Assembly: GCF_016865365.1 (NCBI RefSeq)
Contig: NZ_AP024469.1
Span: 3,378,501 to 3,442,500 of the forward strand
Direction: 5' to 3'
Length of the DNA stretch: 64,000 nt
Source of the DNA: Geobacter sp. SVR
GTDB lineage: Bacteria > Desulfobacterota > Desulfuromonadia > Geobacterales > Pseudopelobacteraceae
Position 1 is the first letter of the stretch. Every line of letters begins with the position of its first letter. This document shows, one piece after another, positions 1-9,432 of the stretch. Below the pieces are notes generated by a model. It saw nothing but the letters and a program-made list of their open reading frames with translations, searched no databases and was not told the origin of the DNA. Both the position numbers and the translations under genes were made by a program.

Positions 1-600
1 CTGGGTCCCCGCAAGGTACTGGCCATCCTGGTCTCGCGCAACGGCATCGTACAGAACAGGCTGGTTGAGACGGAACGGGACTTTTCTCCGGACGAGTTGA
101 TCCGGATGGGTAATTACCTGAAGGAACTCATGGAGGGGCTCTCCATCTCCCAATCCCGAGAGCGGATCCTGGCGGAGATGAAGAAGGAGAAGGTGCAGTT
201 CGACACCTTCCTGTCCCAGGCGCTCCATTTGAGCGAAAAAGCGGTCACCCTGGAAGGGGGCGATATCTTTGTCGAAGGCCAGGCCCGCATACTCGATCAC
301 CCCGAATTCAGCGACGTCCGCCGGATGCAGGATATTTTCCGGGCCTTCGAGCAGAAAGCCGAACTGCTGCAACTACTTGAATGCTGCATGTCCGCCGAGG
401 GAGTACAGATCTACATCGGTTCCGAGTCGCCCATGAGCCGTACGACAGGGGTCAGCCTGATCACCTCGCGTTTCGTCACCGGCAGCAACACCATCGGCAT
501 GCTGGGGGTGATCGGTCCCACCCGCATGGGTTACTCCAGCGTGATTCCGATCGTGGATTACACCGCACGGCTGGTCAGCCGGCTGCTGAACAGCATGTGA
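1..600 (+). CDS. hrcA: Heat-inducible transcription repressor HrcA (C-terminal part, 5' end outside window)
   Basis: The reading frame is open from base 1, so the gene starts before the window; about 199 codons are present, against roughly 340 for the whole family protein. The end has the typical HrcA C-terminal core, including IYIGSESP, the stretch around SLITSRF, and [19 protein letters not shown]. HrcA represses class I heat-shock genes by binding CIRCE operators and is kept active by GroEL. The DNA-binding N-terminus is not visible here. grpE, dnaK and dnaJ follow on the same strand, the classic hrcA operon order. No CIRCE element is seen in the short gaps between these genes; one would be expected upstream of hrcA. 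Confidence 0.95.
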   Translation: MGPRKVLAILVSRNGIVQNRLVETERDFSPDELIRMGNYLKELMEGLSISQSRERILAEMKKEKVQFDTFLSQALHLSEKAVTLEGGDIFVEGQARILDHPEFSDVRRMQDIFRAFEQKAELLQLLECCMSAEGVQIYIGSESPMSRTTGVSLITSRFVTGSNTIGMLGVIGPTRMGYSSVIPIVDYTARLVSRLLNSM

Positions 601-655
601 CAGGCTTCACCGCACTTCTTTATCCCAATTCCACTTTCCAGAAGGAATACGAATC

Positions 656-1243
656 ATGAAAAATGACAGCGTTGATCTCACCTCAGAGGCCAAATCGGCC
701 GCTGATGCAGAAAACCAGGTTTCCGAAGCCGCCGAGACCGCAGCATCGCAGGCCCCCGCCACGCCCGAGGAACGCATTGGCCAGCTGGAAGGGCTGCTGG
801 CCGCCAAGGAAACGGAGTGCCGCGAAAACTGGGACCGCTTCCTGCGCGAAAGAGCCGATCTGGAAAATTTCCGCAAACGGGTCAGCCGCGAAAAAGAGGA
901 ACTGCTGAATTACGGCACAAAATCCTTGATCGAGGAGATCCTGCCGGTTCTGGACAACATGGAGCGCGCCCTGTCGCATGTTGACGAGCAGGGCTGTTCA
1001 CCGGTCTTCGAAGGGATTCGCATGACCCACGGCATGCTGCTGACCGCCCTGAAGAAATTCGGCGTCACCCCTGTGGAAGCAGCCGGTGCCCCCTTTGACC
1101 CGGCCTTCCATCAGGCCATGACCCAGGTGGAAACCGACCAGCATCCCCCCAATACCGTCGTGGAACAGTTCCAGAAGGGATACCTGCTCAAGGAAAGGCT
1201 GCTCCGCCCGGCCATGGTCTCGGTCGCAACGCCTCCGAAATAG
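656..1243 (+). CDS. grpE: GrpE, nucleotide exchange factor of DnaK
   Basis: A 195-residue protein with an acidic, Ala/Glu-rich N-terminus, a long predicted coiled coil (about residues 40-85, containing [17 protein letters not shown]) and the C-terminal beta domain with [10 protein letters not shown] and the [23 protein letters not shown] region typical of GrpE (shown only by its ends: NTVVE...RPAMV). GrpE speeds ADP release from DnaK in the cytoplasm. The ATG at 656 has an AAGGAA-type ribosome site just upstream. The gene sits 55 bases after hrcA and 93 bases before dnaK, so co-transcription is likely. Length and motifs are normal. Confidence 0.96.
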   Translation: MKNDSVDLTSEAKSAADAENQVSEAAETAASQAPATPEERIGQLEGLLAAKETECRENWDRFLRERADLENFRKRVSREKEELLNYGTKSLIEEILPVLDNMERALSHVDEQGCSPVFEGIRMTHGMLLTALKKFGVTPVEAAGAPFDPAFHQAMTQVETDQHPPNTVVEQFQKGYLLKERLLRPAMVSVATPPK

Positions 1244-1336
1244 CCGGGGATGGGACTTTTTTTCTCCCTGCCCTTGTTTTTTGAAAAAGGATGACTAACT
1301 TACACAATAGATAGATCGACAAGGAGGATGTACATT

Positions 1337-3259
1337 ATGAGCAAAGTAATCGGAATCGACCTGGGAACAACCAACTCCTGTGTCGCCATCATGGAGGGGG
1401 GGGAACCGGTCGTTATAGCCAACTCCGAGGGGAGCCGCACAACCCCTTCGATGGTGGCCTTTGCGGAAAACGGCGAGCGCCTGGTCGGACAGCAGGCCAA
1501 ACGGCAGGCCGTCACAAACCCGGAAAACACCCTGTACGCTATCAAGCGCCTGATCGGCCGCAAGTATGAATCCGAGGCGGTCAAAAAGGACATCGCCATC
1601 TCTCCCTTCAAGATCGTCAAGGCAGACAACGGCGACGCCTGGGTGGAAGTACGCAACAAGCGCTATTCAGCCCCCGAGATTTCGGCCATCGTGCTGCAGA
1701 AAATGAAGAAAACGGCTGAAGACTACCTGGGCGCGACCGTCACCGACGCCGTGATTACCGTGCCGGCTTATTTCGACGACTCCCAGCGCCAGGCCACCAA
1801 GGACGCCGGCAAGATCGCCGGCCTGAACGTCCTGCGCATCATCAACGAGCCGACCGCTGCGGCCCTGGCCTATGGCCTCGACAAGAAGAAGGAAGAAAAG
1901 GTTGCGGTATTCGACCTGGGGGGCGGTACCTTCGATATCTCCATCCTCGAACTGGGTGATGGCGTCTTTGAAGTAAAATCCACCAACGGCGACACCTTCC
2001 TGGGGGGCGAGGACTTCGACCAGCTGGTGATCGACTGGATCGCCGACGAGTTCAAGAAGGATCAAGGCATTGATCTGCGGGGCGATAAGATGGCCCTCCA
2101 GCGCCTGAAAGAGGCTGCCGAGAAGGCCAAGTGCGAGCTCTCCTCCTCGATGGAGACCGACATCAATCTGCCCTTCATCACTGCCGATGCTTCCGGTCCC
2201 AAGCACCTGACCATGAAGCTCTCCCGCGCCAAGCTCGAGTCGATCTGCGCCTCGCTGCTGGCCAAACTGGAAGGTCCGTGCCGCACCGCTCTCAGGGATG
2301 CGGGCCTGTCGGCCTCCGACATCGATGAAGTCATCCTGGTTGGTGGCATGACGCGCATGCCGGCCGTGCAGAAAAAGGTCGAAGACATCTTCGGCAAAAC
2401 CCCCAACAAAGGGGTCAACCCCGACGAGGTGGTTGCCATCGGCGCAGGCATTCAGGGGGGCGTACTCAAGGGTGATGTCAAGGACGTGCTACTGCTGGAC
2501 GTGACTCCGCTTTCACTGGGCATCGAGACGCTCGGTGGCGTGATGACCAGGCTGATCGAAAAGAACACCACTATTCCCTGCCGCAAGAGTCAGGTCTTCT
2601 CGACTGCGGCGGACAACCAGCCGGCCGTGTCGATCCACGTTCTGCAGGGCGAGCGCGAGATGTCCCGCGACAACAAGACCCTCGGCAACTTCGAGCTGAC
2701 CGGCCTGCCGCCTGCGCCGCGCGGCGTGCCGCAAATCGAAGTCACCTTCGACATCGATGCCAACGGCATCGTGCATGTCTCGGCCAAGGACCTGGGCACC
2801 GGCAAGGAGCAGTCGATCCGCATCACCGCCTCCTCGGGCCTTTCCAAGGAGGAGATCGACAAGATGGTCCGTGACGCCGAGGCCCATGCCGAGGAAGACA
2901 AGCGCAAGCGTGAGGCGATCGAGGCCCGCAACCATGCCGACAGCATGGTCTACAGCACCGAAAAGTCCCTCAAGGAACATGGCGACAAGATCGATGCAGT
3001 GGAAAAAGGGAACATCGAGAACAAAATTGCCGACCTGAAGAAGACCATGGAAGGGGAAGACGCCGAGGCCATCAAAAAGGCCACCGACGAACTGGCCCAG
3101 GCGGCCCACAAGCTGGCCGAAGCCATGTATGCCCAGAAGGCGGCTGAAGAGGGTGCCGCCCCGGGCGAGGAACAACCCGGTGCCGGCACATCCTCCCGCA
3201 GCGACGAAAAAGTGGTCGACGCGGACTTCGAAGAAGTCAAGGACGACAAGAAGAAATAG
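1337..3259 (+). CDS. dnaK: Molecular chaperone DnaK (Hsp70)
   Basis: A 640-residue Hsp70. The N-terminal ATPase domain shows [12 protein letters not shown], the phosphate loop [12 protein letters not shown] and [13 protein letters not shown]; the substrate-binding domain and helical lid follow, and the protein ends in an acidic [12 protein letters not shown] tail. It folds client proteins together with DnaJ and GrpE. An in-frame ATG lies at 1328, but the strong AAGGAGG ribosome site at 1321-1327 touches it; the ATG at 1337 has correct spacing (9 bases) and gives the canonical start [12 protein letters not shown], so 1337 is chosen. Confidence 0.97.
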   Translation: MSKVIGIDLGTTNSCVAIMEGGEPVVIANSEGSRTTPSMVAFAENGERLVGQQAKRQAVTNPENTLYAIKRLIGRKYESEAVKKDIAISPFKIVKADNGDAWVEVRNKRYSAPEISAIVLQKMKKTAEDYLGATVTDAVITVPAYFDDSQRQATKDAGKIAGLNVLRIINEPTAAALAYGLDKKKEEKVAVFDLGGGTFDISILELGDGVFEVKSTNGDTFLGGEDFDQLVIDWIADEFKKDQGIDLRGDKMALQRLKEAAEKAKCELSSSMETDINLPFITADASGPKHLTMKLSRAKLESICASLLAKLEGPCRTALRDAGLSASDIDEVILVGGMTRMPAVQKKVEDIFGKTPNKGVNPDEVVAIGAGIQGGVLKGDVKDVLLLDVTPLSLGIETLGGVMTRLIEKNTTIPCRKSQVFSTAADNQPAVSIHVLQGEREMSRDNKTLGNFELTGLPPAPRGVPQIEVTFDIDANGIVHVSAKDLGTGKEQSIRITASSGLSKEEIDKMVRDAEAHAEEDKRKREAIEARNHADSMVYSTEKSLKEHGDKIDAVEKGNIENKIADLKKTMEGEDAEAIKKATDELAQAAHKLAEAMYAQKAAEEGAAPGEEQPGAGTSSRSDEKVVDADFEEVKDDKKK

Positions 3260-3286
3260 CATCCTGCCACAGAATACGGTACATTC

Positions 3287-3314
3287 GTAGGGGCGACCAG
3301 CCGGTCGCCCCTAC
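3287..3314. repeat. Perfect 12-bp inverted repeat between dnaK and dnaJ
   Basis: GTAGGGGCGACC (3287-3298), four-base loop AGCC, then its exact complement GGTCGCCCCTAC (3303-3314). This type of GGGGCGACC palindrome is a familiar dispersed intergenic repeat in environmental genomes (from memory). There is no T-tract after it, so it is not a normal intrinsic terminator; it could act as an mRNA processing or stability element between dnaK and dnaJ. Confidence 0.8.
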
Positions 3315-3342
3315 ACGTATTACGGGAAAAAAGGATATCATT

Positions 3343-4464
3343 TTGGCAAACGGTGAAAAACGCGATTATTACGAGGTGCTCGAGATACATCGAAACGCCT
3401 CCGAGACAGAGATCAAGAAGGCTTTCCGCAAACAGGCGATCCAGTACCATCCGGATAAAAATCCCGGTGACAAGGCAGCAGAAGACAAATTCAAGGAAGT
3501 GACCGAGGCGTACGAGGTGCTTTCCGATGCCCAGAAGCGCGCCCAGTACGACCAGTTCGGCCATGCCGGCATGTCGGGAGGCGGTTTCTCCAGCGGAGGA
3601 TTCGGGGCAGGCACACCCTTTGGGGACATTTTCGGAGATATTTTCGGAGACATCTTCGGAGGGGGGTCCAGTCGTGGACGCACCCAGGGGCGGCGGGGCG
3701 ACGACCTGCTCTACAACCTGGAAATCACCTTTGAAGAGGCCGCCTTCGGCGTCGAAAAGAAGATCGAGGTTCCCTACGCCAAGCGTTGCGGCACCTGCAA
3801 CGGCTCCGGATCAAAGCCCGGCACCGAACCGAAGGTCTGCCCCTCCTGCCGCGGGGCGGGTCAGGTCCGTTATCAGCAGGGTTTTTTCAGTGTCAGCAAA
3901 ACCTGCGGTCAATGCAACGGCGAGGGCAAGATCGTCAGCGATCCCTGCCCGGATTGCCGCGGCAAAGGGAGCGTCAAGGACAGCAAGACGCTTTCGATCA
4001 AGATACCCGGCGGGGTGGAGACCGGCTCGCGCCTGAAATCCACCGGAGACGGCGGCCAGGGTCTCAAAGGGGGCCCCAACGGCGATCTGTACGTGGCCAT
4101 CAGCGTCCAGCCTCATTCTCTCTTTCAGCGTGAAGACAACAACGTTGTCTGCGAGTTTCCGATAAGCTTCATCCAGGCCTCGCTGGGGTGCGAGATCGAA
4201 GTCCCGACCCTGGACGGCAAAGTTGCCATGAAGATTCCCGAGGGGACTCAGTCGGGCAGAATTTACCGCCTGCGGGGCAAGGGGATTCCCTCGCTGCAGG
4301 GGTACGGCCGCGGCGACCAGTTGGTCGTGATCAAGGTGGAAACCCCCTCGAACCTCAACAAGAAACAGAAGGAACTGCTGGAGGAATTTGCCAGGATCAG
4401 CGGCGAAGAAGTGCACCCGTTGAAGAAGAGTTTTCTCGACCAAGTGAAGGATTTCCTGAGTTGA
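3343..4464 (+). CDS. dnaJ: Chaperone protein DnaJ (Hsp40, type I)
   Basis: A 373-residue type I DnaJ. The J domain (about 8-72) carries the HPD motif in [10 protein letters not shown] Gly/Phe-rich linker with repeated [10 protein letters not shown] follows, then four zinc-binding repeats ([32 protein letters not shown]), and the C-terminal substrate-binding domains. It delivers clients to DnaK and stimulates its ATPase. The start is a TTG at 3343 with an AAAAAGGAT site about 10 bases upstream; no in-frame ATG or GTG precedes the J domain nearby. It is probably the last gene of the heat-shock cluster, since a terminator follows. Confidence 0.96.
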   Translation: MANGEKRDYYEVLEIHRNASETEIKKAFRKQAIQYHPDKNPGDKAAEDKFKEVTEAYEVLSDAQKRAQYDQFGHAGMSGGGFSSGGFGAGTPFGDIFGDIFGDIFGGGSSRGRTQGRRGDDLLYNLEITFEEAAFGVEKKIEVPYAKRCGTCNGSGSKPGTEPKVCPSCRGAGQVRYQQGFFSVSKTCGQCNGEGKIVSDPCPDCRGKGSVKDSKTLSIKIPGGVETGSRLKSTGDGGQGLKGGPNGDLYVAISVQPHSLFQREDNNVVCEFPISFIQASLGCEIEVPTLDGKVAMKIPEGTQSGRIYRLRGKGIPSLQGYGRGDQLVVIKVETPSNLNKKQKELLEEFARISGEEVHPLKKSFLDQVKDFLS

Positions 4465-4477
4465 ACCACGTAACCGA

Positions 4478-4512
4478 AGCCCGCACCACCGTATGCGGGC
4501 TTTCATTTTTCT
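4478..4512 (+). terminator. Intrinsic terminator after dnaJ
   Basis: Stem AGCCCGCA (4478-4485) / TGCGGGCT (4494-4501) with an 8-base loop, followed by TTCATTTTTCTT. It ends the hrcA-grpE-dnaK-dnaJ transcript. Confidence 0.75.
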
Positions 4513-4572
4513 TGCCCAAGCGGATGCTTTATTCTACTATTTCCCATCACGCAACCATGACGGATCAGGACA

Positions 4573-4911
4573 ATGGATAAGCAACAGCTCGTTGAAAAAG
4601 CAACCGAAGCACTTCGCCCGTTTGAAACCGCCAATCTGCTGACCAGCATACAGAATCTGAGCCTGAAGCAGATATTCAGCCACCCGGCCGTATTGGCCGC
4701 AGTAGCGGCAGTATTCTTTTTCGGTGTTGTGAAAAAGTCGAAAACCGTCCTGCTGACCCTCTTCTTCCTGCTCGGCCTGATCGTACTCCTGCGTTTCGCC
4801 ATGCCTGTTCCCGGCGAGGAACTCTCCCTCAAGTCCCTGATCCCCTTCGGAGTGGGAGGCCTGGTGATCGGAGGCGTGATCATTTACTTCGCTCTGATAA
4901 AATCCGACTGA
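4573..4911 (+). CDS. Small membrane protein of unknown function
   Basis: A 112-residue protein with three predicted membrane segments, about 37-53 (AVLAAVAAVFFFGVV), 58-77 (TVLLTLFFLLGLIVLLRF) and 91-110 (IPFGVGGLVIGGVIIYFALI), after a polar N-terminal helix. I do not recognise a named family. It is 20 bases upstream of a membrane-anchored diheme cytochrome and probably co-transcribed with it, so a role near the inner-membrane redox chain is possible but only inferred. The start at 4573 is the first ATG of the frame. Confidence 0.7.
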   Translation: MDKQQLVEKATEALRPFETANLLTSIQNLSLKQIFSHPAVLAAVAAVFFFGVVKKSKTVLLTLFFLLGLIVLLRFAMPVPGEELSLKSLIPFGVGGLVIGGVIIYFALIKSD

Positions 4912-4931
4912 ACTGACGAAAGAGACCTGAA

Positions 4932-5246
4932 ATGAAAATTGACAAACGCGACTGGTTTTTTGTGGGCTTGGTGGTTGCAGTGCTGGCGATCTTCTTTGCG
5001 CTGACCGGCAGGGAGAAGACAAAGCATGTGCCGTTCGATGCCACCCACCGCATCGTCTACGATACCGCGTTCAAAAATGCGCCCGGCCCGGATGCCCCGA
5101 TCTTCAAACGTGCCTTTTTCAAGCCGGATAAAAAAGGAGCCGAAGTTTTCTGCGAACCGTGCCACCGCGAAAAAGGGGTCCCCTTCCCTCCCAACCACCC
5201 CTCCAAGAATCGCTGCCTGTTCTGTCACAAACTGGTCAAGTCCTGA
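4932..5246 (+). CDS. Membrane-anchored diheme c-type cytochrome
   Basis: A 104-residue protein with one N-terminal membrane anchor (about residues 8-24, WFFVGLVVAVLAIFFAL) and two heme-binding CxxCH motifs near the C-terminus: CEPCH (74-78) and CLFCH (95-99). His32, His39 and His89 are candidate distal ligands. The heme part should lie in the periplasm and act as a small electron-transfer protein. Two hemes in the last 30 residues, separated by only 16, is compact. The following DUF362 and polyferredoxin genes also encode redox proteins, though a 360-base gap separates them. The heme maturation genes at 41642-43874 could serve it. Confidence 0.85.
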   Translation: MKIDKRDWFFVGLVVAVLAIFFALTGREKTKHVPFDATHRIVYDTAFKNAPGPDAPIFKRAFFKPDKKGAEVFCEPCHREKGVPFPPNHPSKNRCLFCHKLVKS

Positions 5247-5598
5247 GCGGGGCCGGCCATCAGGCACGGACAAGCATCGGGTGCGGTTCCCGCACCCCGG
5301 CATGATCGGCAGAAATGCGTGCTGAGCGTTCTCTTTCCATTATCCCGTTTTTCTCCATTCACACTCCGACAGCCTCTTTCGGTCGATGCAGGGGTAGCGA
5401 TAGCACAGTCAGGACCTGCCCTCTGCATCACCCTGCACCGCATACCCGGAACACCGGGGTACCTATCGGTACCGGTGGCCTCACATCCCAACGTTCAACG
5501 ACGAACCTGCAGTACCACGGACAGATGATTCAGTGTCCCGCCATCGCCTGGGCGCGGTGGACGGTTGGCCTGTCACTTTCGACTGTCAGATCTCATTC
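5247..5598. other. Intergenic region, no gene supported
   Basis: About 350 bases with only short overlapping open frames of poor quality. It contains two copies of GGTACC separated by TATC (5458-5473) and several GC-rich hairpins. AGTCAGGACCTGCC at 5407-5420 loosely resembles a cobalamin box, but the rest of that riboswitch is missing. The end carries the ribosome site of the DUF362 gene. Confidence 0.5.
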
Positions 5599-5609
5599 AG
5601 GAGGCATCC

Positions 5610-6491
5610 ATGGATAGAAGAGGATTCATCAAGACAGTGGGGCTCTCGTCGCTCTTTCTGAACGGGTGGCTACGCGATCTTTTCGCTGCCCAGCCACCCG
5701 TGCTCGCAGTGGGGCAGGGAACCAACCACGGCACAATTACCCGCGAAACCCTCGCCGTGCTGGGGGGCATGCAGCGCTTCGTCAAGCCGGGCCAGACTGT
5801 GGTGGTGAAACCGAACATCGGCTGGGATCGGGCCCCGGAATATGCGGCCACTACAAACCCAATCGTTGTCAGGACGGTGGTGGAGGAATGCCTCAAGGCG
5901 GGCGCGAAGCGGGTGAAGGTCTTTGACCGGACCTGCAACGATGCGCGGCGCTGCTACGTTAGCAGCGGGATCGAGGCGGCCTTGAAGGACCTCAAAAATG
6001 TAGAGGTGAAGCACCTGGAGGAGGAACGCTTCAAGATGGTGTCGCTGAACGGCAAGGCACTGAAGGAGTGGGAGCTGTACGGCGAGGCCTTGTCGGCAGA
6101 CGTGTACATCAATGTGCCGGTGGCAAAGCACCACGGCTTGAGCGGACTGACCCTGGGGCTGAAGAACGTCATGGGGATCATGGGAGGAAACCGGGGTTCC
6201 CTCCACAAGCATCTCCCCGAGGCCCTGGCCGACGTCAATGCCGTCTTCCGCAGCCACCTCACCATCATCGATGCCACCCGGGTACTCACTGCCCATGGCC
6301 CTCAGGGGGGCAACCTGGCGGACGTGAAGGTCCTGAACACCGTCATCGCATCCACGGATATCGTTGCGGCCGATGCCTACGCCACGACCCTCTTCGGACG
6401 CAAGCCCGCGGACATCGCCGTCACCGTTGCGGCCTACCGGCGAGGTCTGGGAGAGATGAACCTTGAAAAAATGAAGATCGTGAAGGTGTAA
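5610..6491 (+). CDS. DUF362 domain protein with Tat-type signal
   Basis: A 293-residue protein. It begins MDRRGFIKTVGLSSLF, a twin-arginine motif (RRGFIK) followed by a hydrophobic stretch, so export of a folded protein is likely. The body has the DUF362 signature, with VVVKPNIGWD, VPVAKHHGLSGLTLGLKNVMG and ASTDIVAADAYAT. DUF362 proteins are often found with iron-sulfur partners, but their activity is unknown. The ATG at 5610 is chosen over an upstream in-frame start at 5565 because AGGAGG lies at 5599-5604 and the Tat motif must be terminal. It sits 120 bases before a membrane polyferredoxin, its probable partner. Confidence 0.88.
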   Translation: MDRRGFIKTVGLSSLFLNGWLRDLFAAQPPVLAVGQGTNHGTITRETLAVLGGMQRFVKPGQTVVVKPNIGWDRAPEYAATTNPIVVRTVVEECLKAGAKRVKVFDRTCNDARRCYVSSGIEAALKDLKNVEVKHLEEERFKMVSLNGKALKEWELYGEALSADVYINVPVAKHHGLSGLTLGLKNVMGIMGGNRGSLHKHLPEALADVNAVFRSHLTIIDATRVLTAHGPQGGNLADVKVLNTVIASTDIVAADAYATTLFGRKPADIAVTVAAYRRGLGEMNLEKMKIVKV

Positions 6492-6613
6492 CCAGGATGC
6501 TGTCAAGTGGGCGCGGATTGGGACAACGGCAGAGGCTTCACTATGTCCGGGGAACCGCAGACAATCCTGCGCAGAAAGCGCCATGATCCGGAATTAACTA
6601 CGCCGAGGTTACC

Positions 6614-8194
6614 GTGAAGAAACTTGTCTCAGCCCGGGTTTCGCAACTGCTCTTTCTCGCCCTGTTCCTGCTCCTGTTCCTGATGACCGAGTACCGGGGC
6701 AGCGACCGGATCGTGGCCGCGGCCAACGGTTTTTTCCGGGCAAACGCCCTCACCGCCGCCAGCACGCTGCTGGCCGTAAAGACCTATGTGCCGCTCCTGC
6801 TGCCCGGGCTTCTGATGCTGGTCTTGACGGTGTTCCTCGGACGTTTTTTCTGCGGCTGGATCTGCCCGCTGGGGACGATCCTGGACCTGGCTACCGGCAG
6901 AATCCGCAAAGTGGGGCCGATCAGGAGCCTGCAGGGCAACGCCAAATACTGGCTTCTGGTGCCGCTCCTGACCGCCTCCCTGTTCAAGATCAACCTGGCG
7001 GGGCTGCTGGACCCCATTGCCCTGCTGCAGCGGGCCCTGACCTTTTTCTTCCATCCGCTCCTGGGCGAGACCGTGCGCGGCGGCTGGAGGTCCCTCTACG
7101 GGCTGGTCGGCGAGCGGCGCGACCTGCTCGACCCCGGCTACCGTCTCATTGCGAACTACCTGCTCCCTTTCCGGGAAACCCTCTACCCCCTTGCCTTTCT
7201 CTCGGCCGCGCTCTTCTTTCTGATCCTGTTCCTGGAGCGCTACGAGGAGCGCGCCTGGTGCCGCCGGCTCTGCCCCTTGGGCACCCTCCTGGGACTGGCC
7301 ACCCGTCTCGGCCCCCTGCGGCGCGTTCCGACCAAGCTCTGTCCCGACTGCCGGGCATGCCAGGATCTCTGCCCCACTTCCTTTGATCGGGAACTGCTGC
7401 AAATGGAGGAGTGTATCCTCTGCATGAAGTGCGCGGTAGGGTGCCCCTCCCGACGGGTGCGTTTCAGCCTCGGTTTCCGCGGCCGGCGCCCCGACCAGGG
7501 GCCGGTGATGGAACGGCGGGTGCTGCTGGGTGGCATGCTCTCCGGCTTCGTCTTGGTGAAGACCCTGGGGTTCCGGAACCCGGAGCGGCAGAACCGATTA
7601 CTGCGCCCGCCAGGGGTCCGCAGTGAAGGGGAATTCCTGGAGAAGTGCGTCCGCTGCGGGGAATGCATGAAGGTCTGCCTGCGGAGCGCCCTGTATCCGG
7701 CCTTTCTGCAGGCGGGGGTGGAGGGGATGTACACGCCGATGCTGGTGCCGCGCCTCGGCTACTGCGAGTACAACTGCACCCTGTGCGGTCAGGTCTGTCC
7801 CACCGGGGCCATTCCGGATCTGCCCCCGGCCCAGAAGAAGCGGGAAGTGATCGGCAAGGCGGTCCTGGACAAGAACCGCTGCATCCCCTTTGCGCGGCGC
7901 ATCGACTGCATCGTCTGCGAGGAGCACTGCCCCATACCCCAGAAGGCGATCCGGTCCGAGGTAGTGGAAATCGCCGGCTTCGACGGAAAAACAGTACAGG
8001 TGAAGCAGCCCTATGTGGTGGAGGAGCTGTGCAACGGCTGCGGCATCTGCGAGAATGTCTGCCCCTTGGAGGGCAAGGCGGGCATCGATGTCTTCGCGGT
8101 CACCACCAGAACACCTCTGGCGGAGCCGGGATACGGAGCGCCGGATCAGCCCGCCAACCAGCCTGCCGATCCTTATGCCGGGGGAAACTCATGA
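6614..8194 (+). CDS. Membrane polyferredoxin, NapH/CcoG-like 4Fe-4S protein
   Basis: A 526-residue protein. The N-terminal half has several membrane segments and two NapH-type motifs, CGWICPLG (about 80-87) and CRRLCPLG (about 215-222). The C-terminal half has ferredoxin-like cysteine clusters: CPDCRACQDLCP (~243), CILCMKCAVGCP (~267), CVRCGECMKVCL (~345), CEYNCTLCGQVCP (~384), CIVCEEHCP (~432) and CNGCGICENVCP (~473). It probably passes electrons across or along the inner membrane. Start is a GTG at 6614 with a weak site upstream. It follows the DUF362 gene on the same strand, and this pairing recurs in anaerobes. Electron donor and acceptor are unknown. Confidence 0.88.
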   Translation: MKKLVSARVSQLLFLALFLLLFLMTEYRGSDRIVAAANGFFRANALTAASTLLAVKTYVPLLLPGLLMLVLTVFLGRFFCGWICPLGTILDLATGRIRKVGPIRSLQGNAKYWLLVPLLTASLFKINLAGLLDPIALLQRALTFFFHPLLGETVRGGWRSLYGLVGERRDLLDPGYRLIANYLLPFRETLYPLAFLSAALFFLILFLERYEERAWCRRLCPLGTLLGLATRLGPLRRVPTKLCPDCRACQDLCPTSFDRELLQMEECILCMKCAVGCPSRRVRFSLGFRGRRPDQGPVMERRVLLGGMLSGFVLVKTLGFRNPERQNRLLRPPGVRSEGEFLEKCVRCGECMKVCLRSALYPAFLQAGVEGMYTPMLVPRLGYCEYNCTLCGQVCPTGAIPDLPPAQKKREVIGKAVLDKNRCIPFARRIDCIVCEEHCPIPQKAIRSEVVEIAGFDGKTVQVKQPYVVEELCNGCGICENVCPLEGKAGIDVFAVTTRTPLAEPGYGAPDQPANQPADPYAGGNS

Positions 8195-8250
8195 TCGTTC
8201 TTTGGTAGTGCACTGCAGCGGCGAGCGGGGCCTTCCAGGGGATATCGAAA

Positions 8251-9432
8251 TCAGTACAACTCGTACTTCAAAAGCCGGCATTCGATCGGCCCGTTGAACA
8301 GGACGAAGCGGCGCGAAGCCTTGAGGCCGATGTACTTGGCCAGTTCGAGATTGCCGGTAATGACGAAACCGGTCCAGCCCCGGCAGCGCTGCTTCATGAT
8401 ATCGCCGATCTGGCAGTAAAGCTCTTTCAACTCTTCTTCCTCTCCCAGCCGCTTGCCGTACGGCGGGTTGATGATCACCACCCCGCGCTCCGCCTCGGGC
8501 CGGAAGGCCTCCAGGGCTGCATGAAAGAAATGAAGCTGGCCCTGAAATCCTGCCTTGGCGGCATTTTTCGTCGCGCGCGCCAAAGACTGGCTGTCCTGAT
8601 CATACCCGGTCACCAAACCGACCGGTATTTGCCGCACGCCGTTATCAGCCTCTTTCAGCAGCCTGTCCCATACGTTCCTGTCATACCCGAGCCATCGCTG
8701 GAACCCGAATGGGCGCTGCAGGCCCGGGGGTATGCGGGCCGCCATCAGGGCCGCCTCAATCGGGATCGTCCCGGAACCGCACATCGGGTCGACCAGGGGG
8801 ATCGAGCCATCCCACCCGGTCAGGGCAACTATGGTGGCAGCCAGTGTCTCCCTGAGCGGCGCCTCGGTCCGTTCGAGACGATAGCCGCGGCGGTCCAGCG
8901 CATCACCTGAGCTGTCAAGGCTGACGGTGCAGACGTTCTTCAGCAGATGCACGTTGATGCGCACATCCGGCGAGGAGGTGTCGACACTGGGGCGTGAGCC
9001 GCACGCCTCCCGGATGCGGTCAACAATGGCATCCTTGGTCTTGAGCGCCACGAAGCCCGAATGCGTCAGGCTGGAATCGCGCAGGCTGCAGTCCACCGCC
9101 AGAGTCATGGCAGGGGTGATCAGTCCGGCCCAGCCCAAAGCGTGTACTCCCTGGTAGAGCTCTTCGGGGCTCGAGCAGGGAAAAACGGCCAGCTGCACCA
9201 GGATGCGGCTGGCCGTGCGCAGCCACAGGTTGGCCCGGTACAGCCCTTCCCGGTTGGTGACGAAGGACACACCGCCCCGACCGACCTTCGCCCCCTCGAT
9301 GCCCAGCGCTTCGAGCTCGCGGGCGGCGACTTCCTCGGCGCCGCGCGGCACGGCTGCAAAACAGTCCAAGGGGATATCAGGCTTTGCTGCCGGCCGGTTC
9401 CCTTTTCTGATGACGTGTGTCAGTTCCTTCAT
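8251..9432 (-). CDS. THUMP-domain class I rRNA methyltransferase, RlmL N-terminal-like
   Basis: A 393-residue protein. The N-terminal part fits a THUMP-type RNA-binding domain, and the C-terminal part is a Rossmann methyltransferase with DPMCGSGTIPIEAA (SAM site) and NPPYGKRLGEEEEL (the NPPY motif of N-methyltransferases acting on bases). It matches the RlmL half of E. coli RlmKL, which makes m2G2445 in 23S rRNA; the RlmK half is absent, as is usual outside gammaproteobacteria. Its start overlaps the coaE stop by four bases (ATGA), so the two are translationally coupled. Exact target base is inferred from the family. Confidence 0.88.
   Translation of the reverse strand: MKELTHVIRKGNRPAAKPDIPLDCFAAVPRGAEEVAARELEALGIEGAKVGRGGVSFVTNREGLYRANLWLRTASRILVQLAVFPCSSPEELYQGVHALGWAGLITPAMTLAVDCSLRDSSLTHSGFVALKTKDAIVDRIREACGSRPSVDTSSPDVRINVHLLKNVCTVSLDSSGDALDRRGYRLERTEAPLRETLAATIVALTGWDGSIPLVDPMCGSGTIPIEAALMAARIPPGLQRPFGFQRWLGYDRNVWDRLLKEADNGVRQIPVGLVTGYDQDSQSLARATKNAAKAGFQGQLHFFHAALEAFRPEAERGVVIINPPYGKRLGEEEELKELYCQIGDIMKQRCRGWTGFVITGNLELAKYIGLKASRRFVLFNGPIECRLLKYELY

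Noticed and set aside
1244-1336. Possible CIRCE operator before dnaK
   Set aside because: No TTAGCACTC/GAGTGCTAA inverted repeat is present in the gaps of the heat-shock cluster; any CIRCE would lie upstream of hrcA outside the window.
5407-5420. AGTCAGGACCTGCC, similar to a cobalamin-riboswitch B12 box
   Set aside because: The box lacks two bases of the usual core, and none of the other conserved riboswitch segments are present upstream. The downstream gene is DUF362, not a B12 gene.
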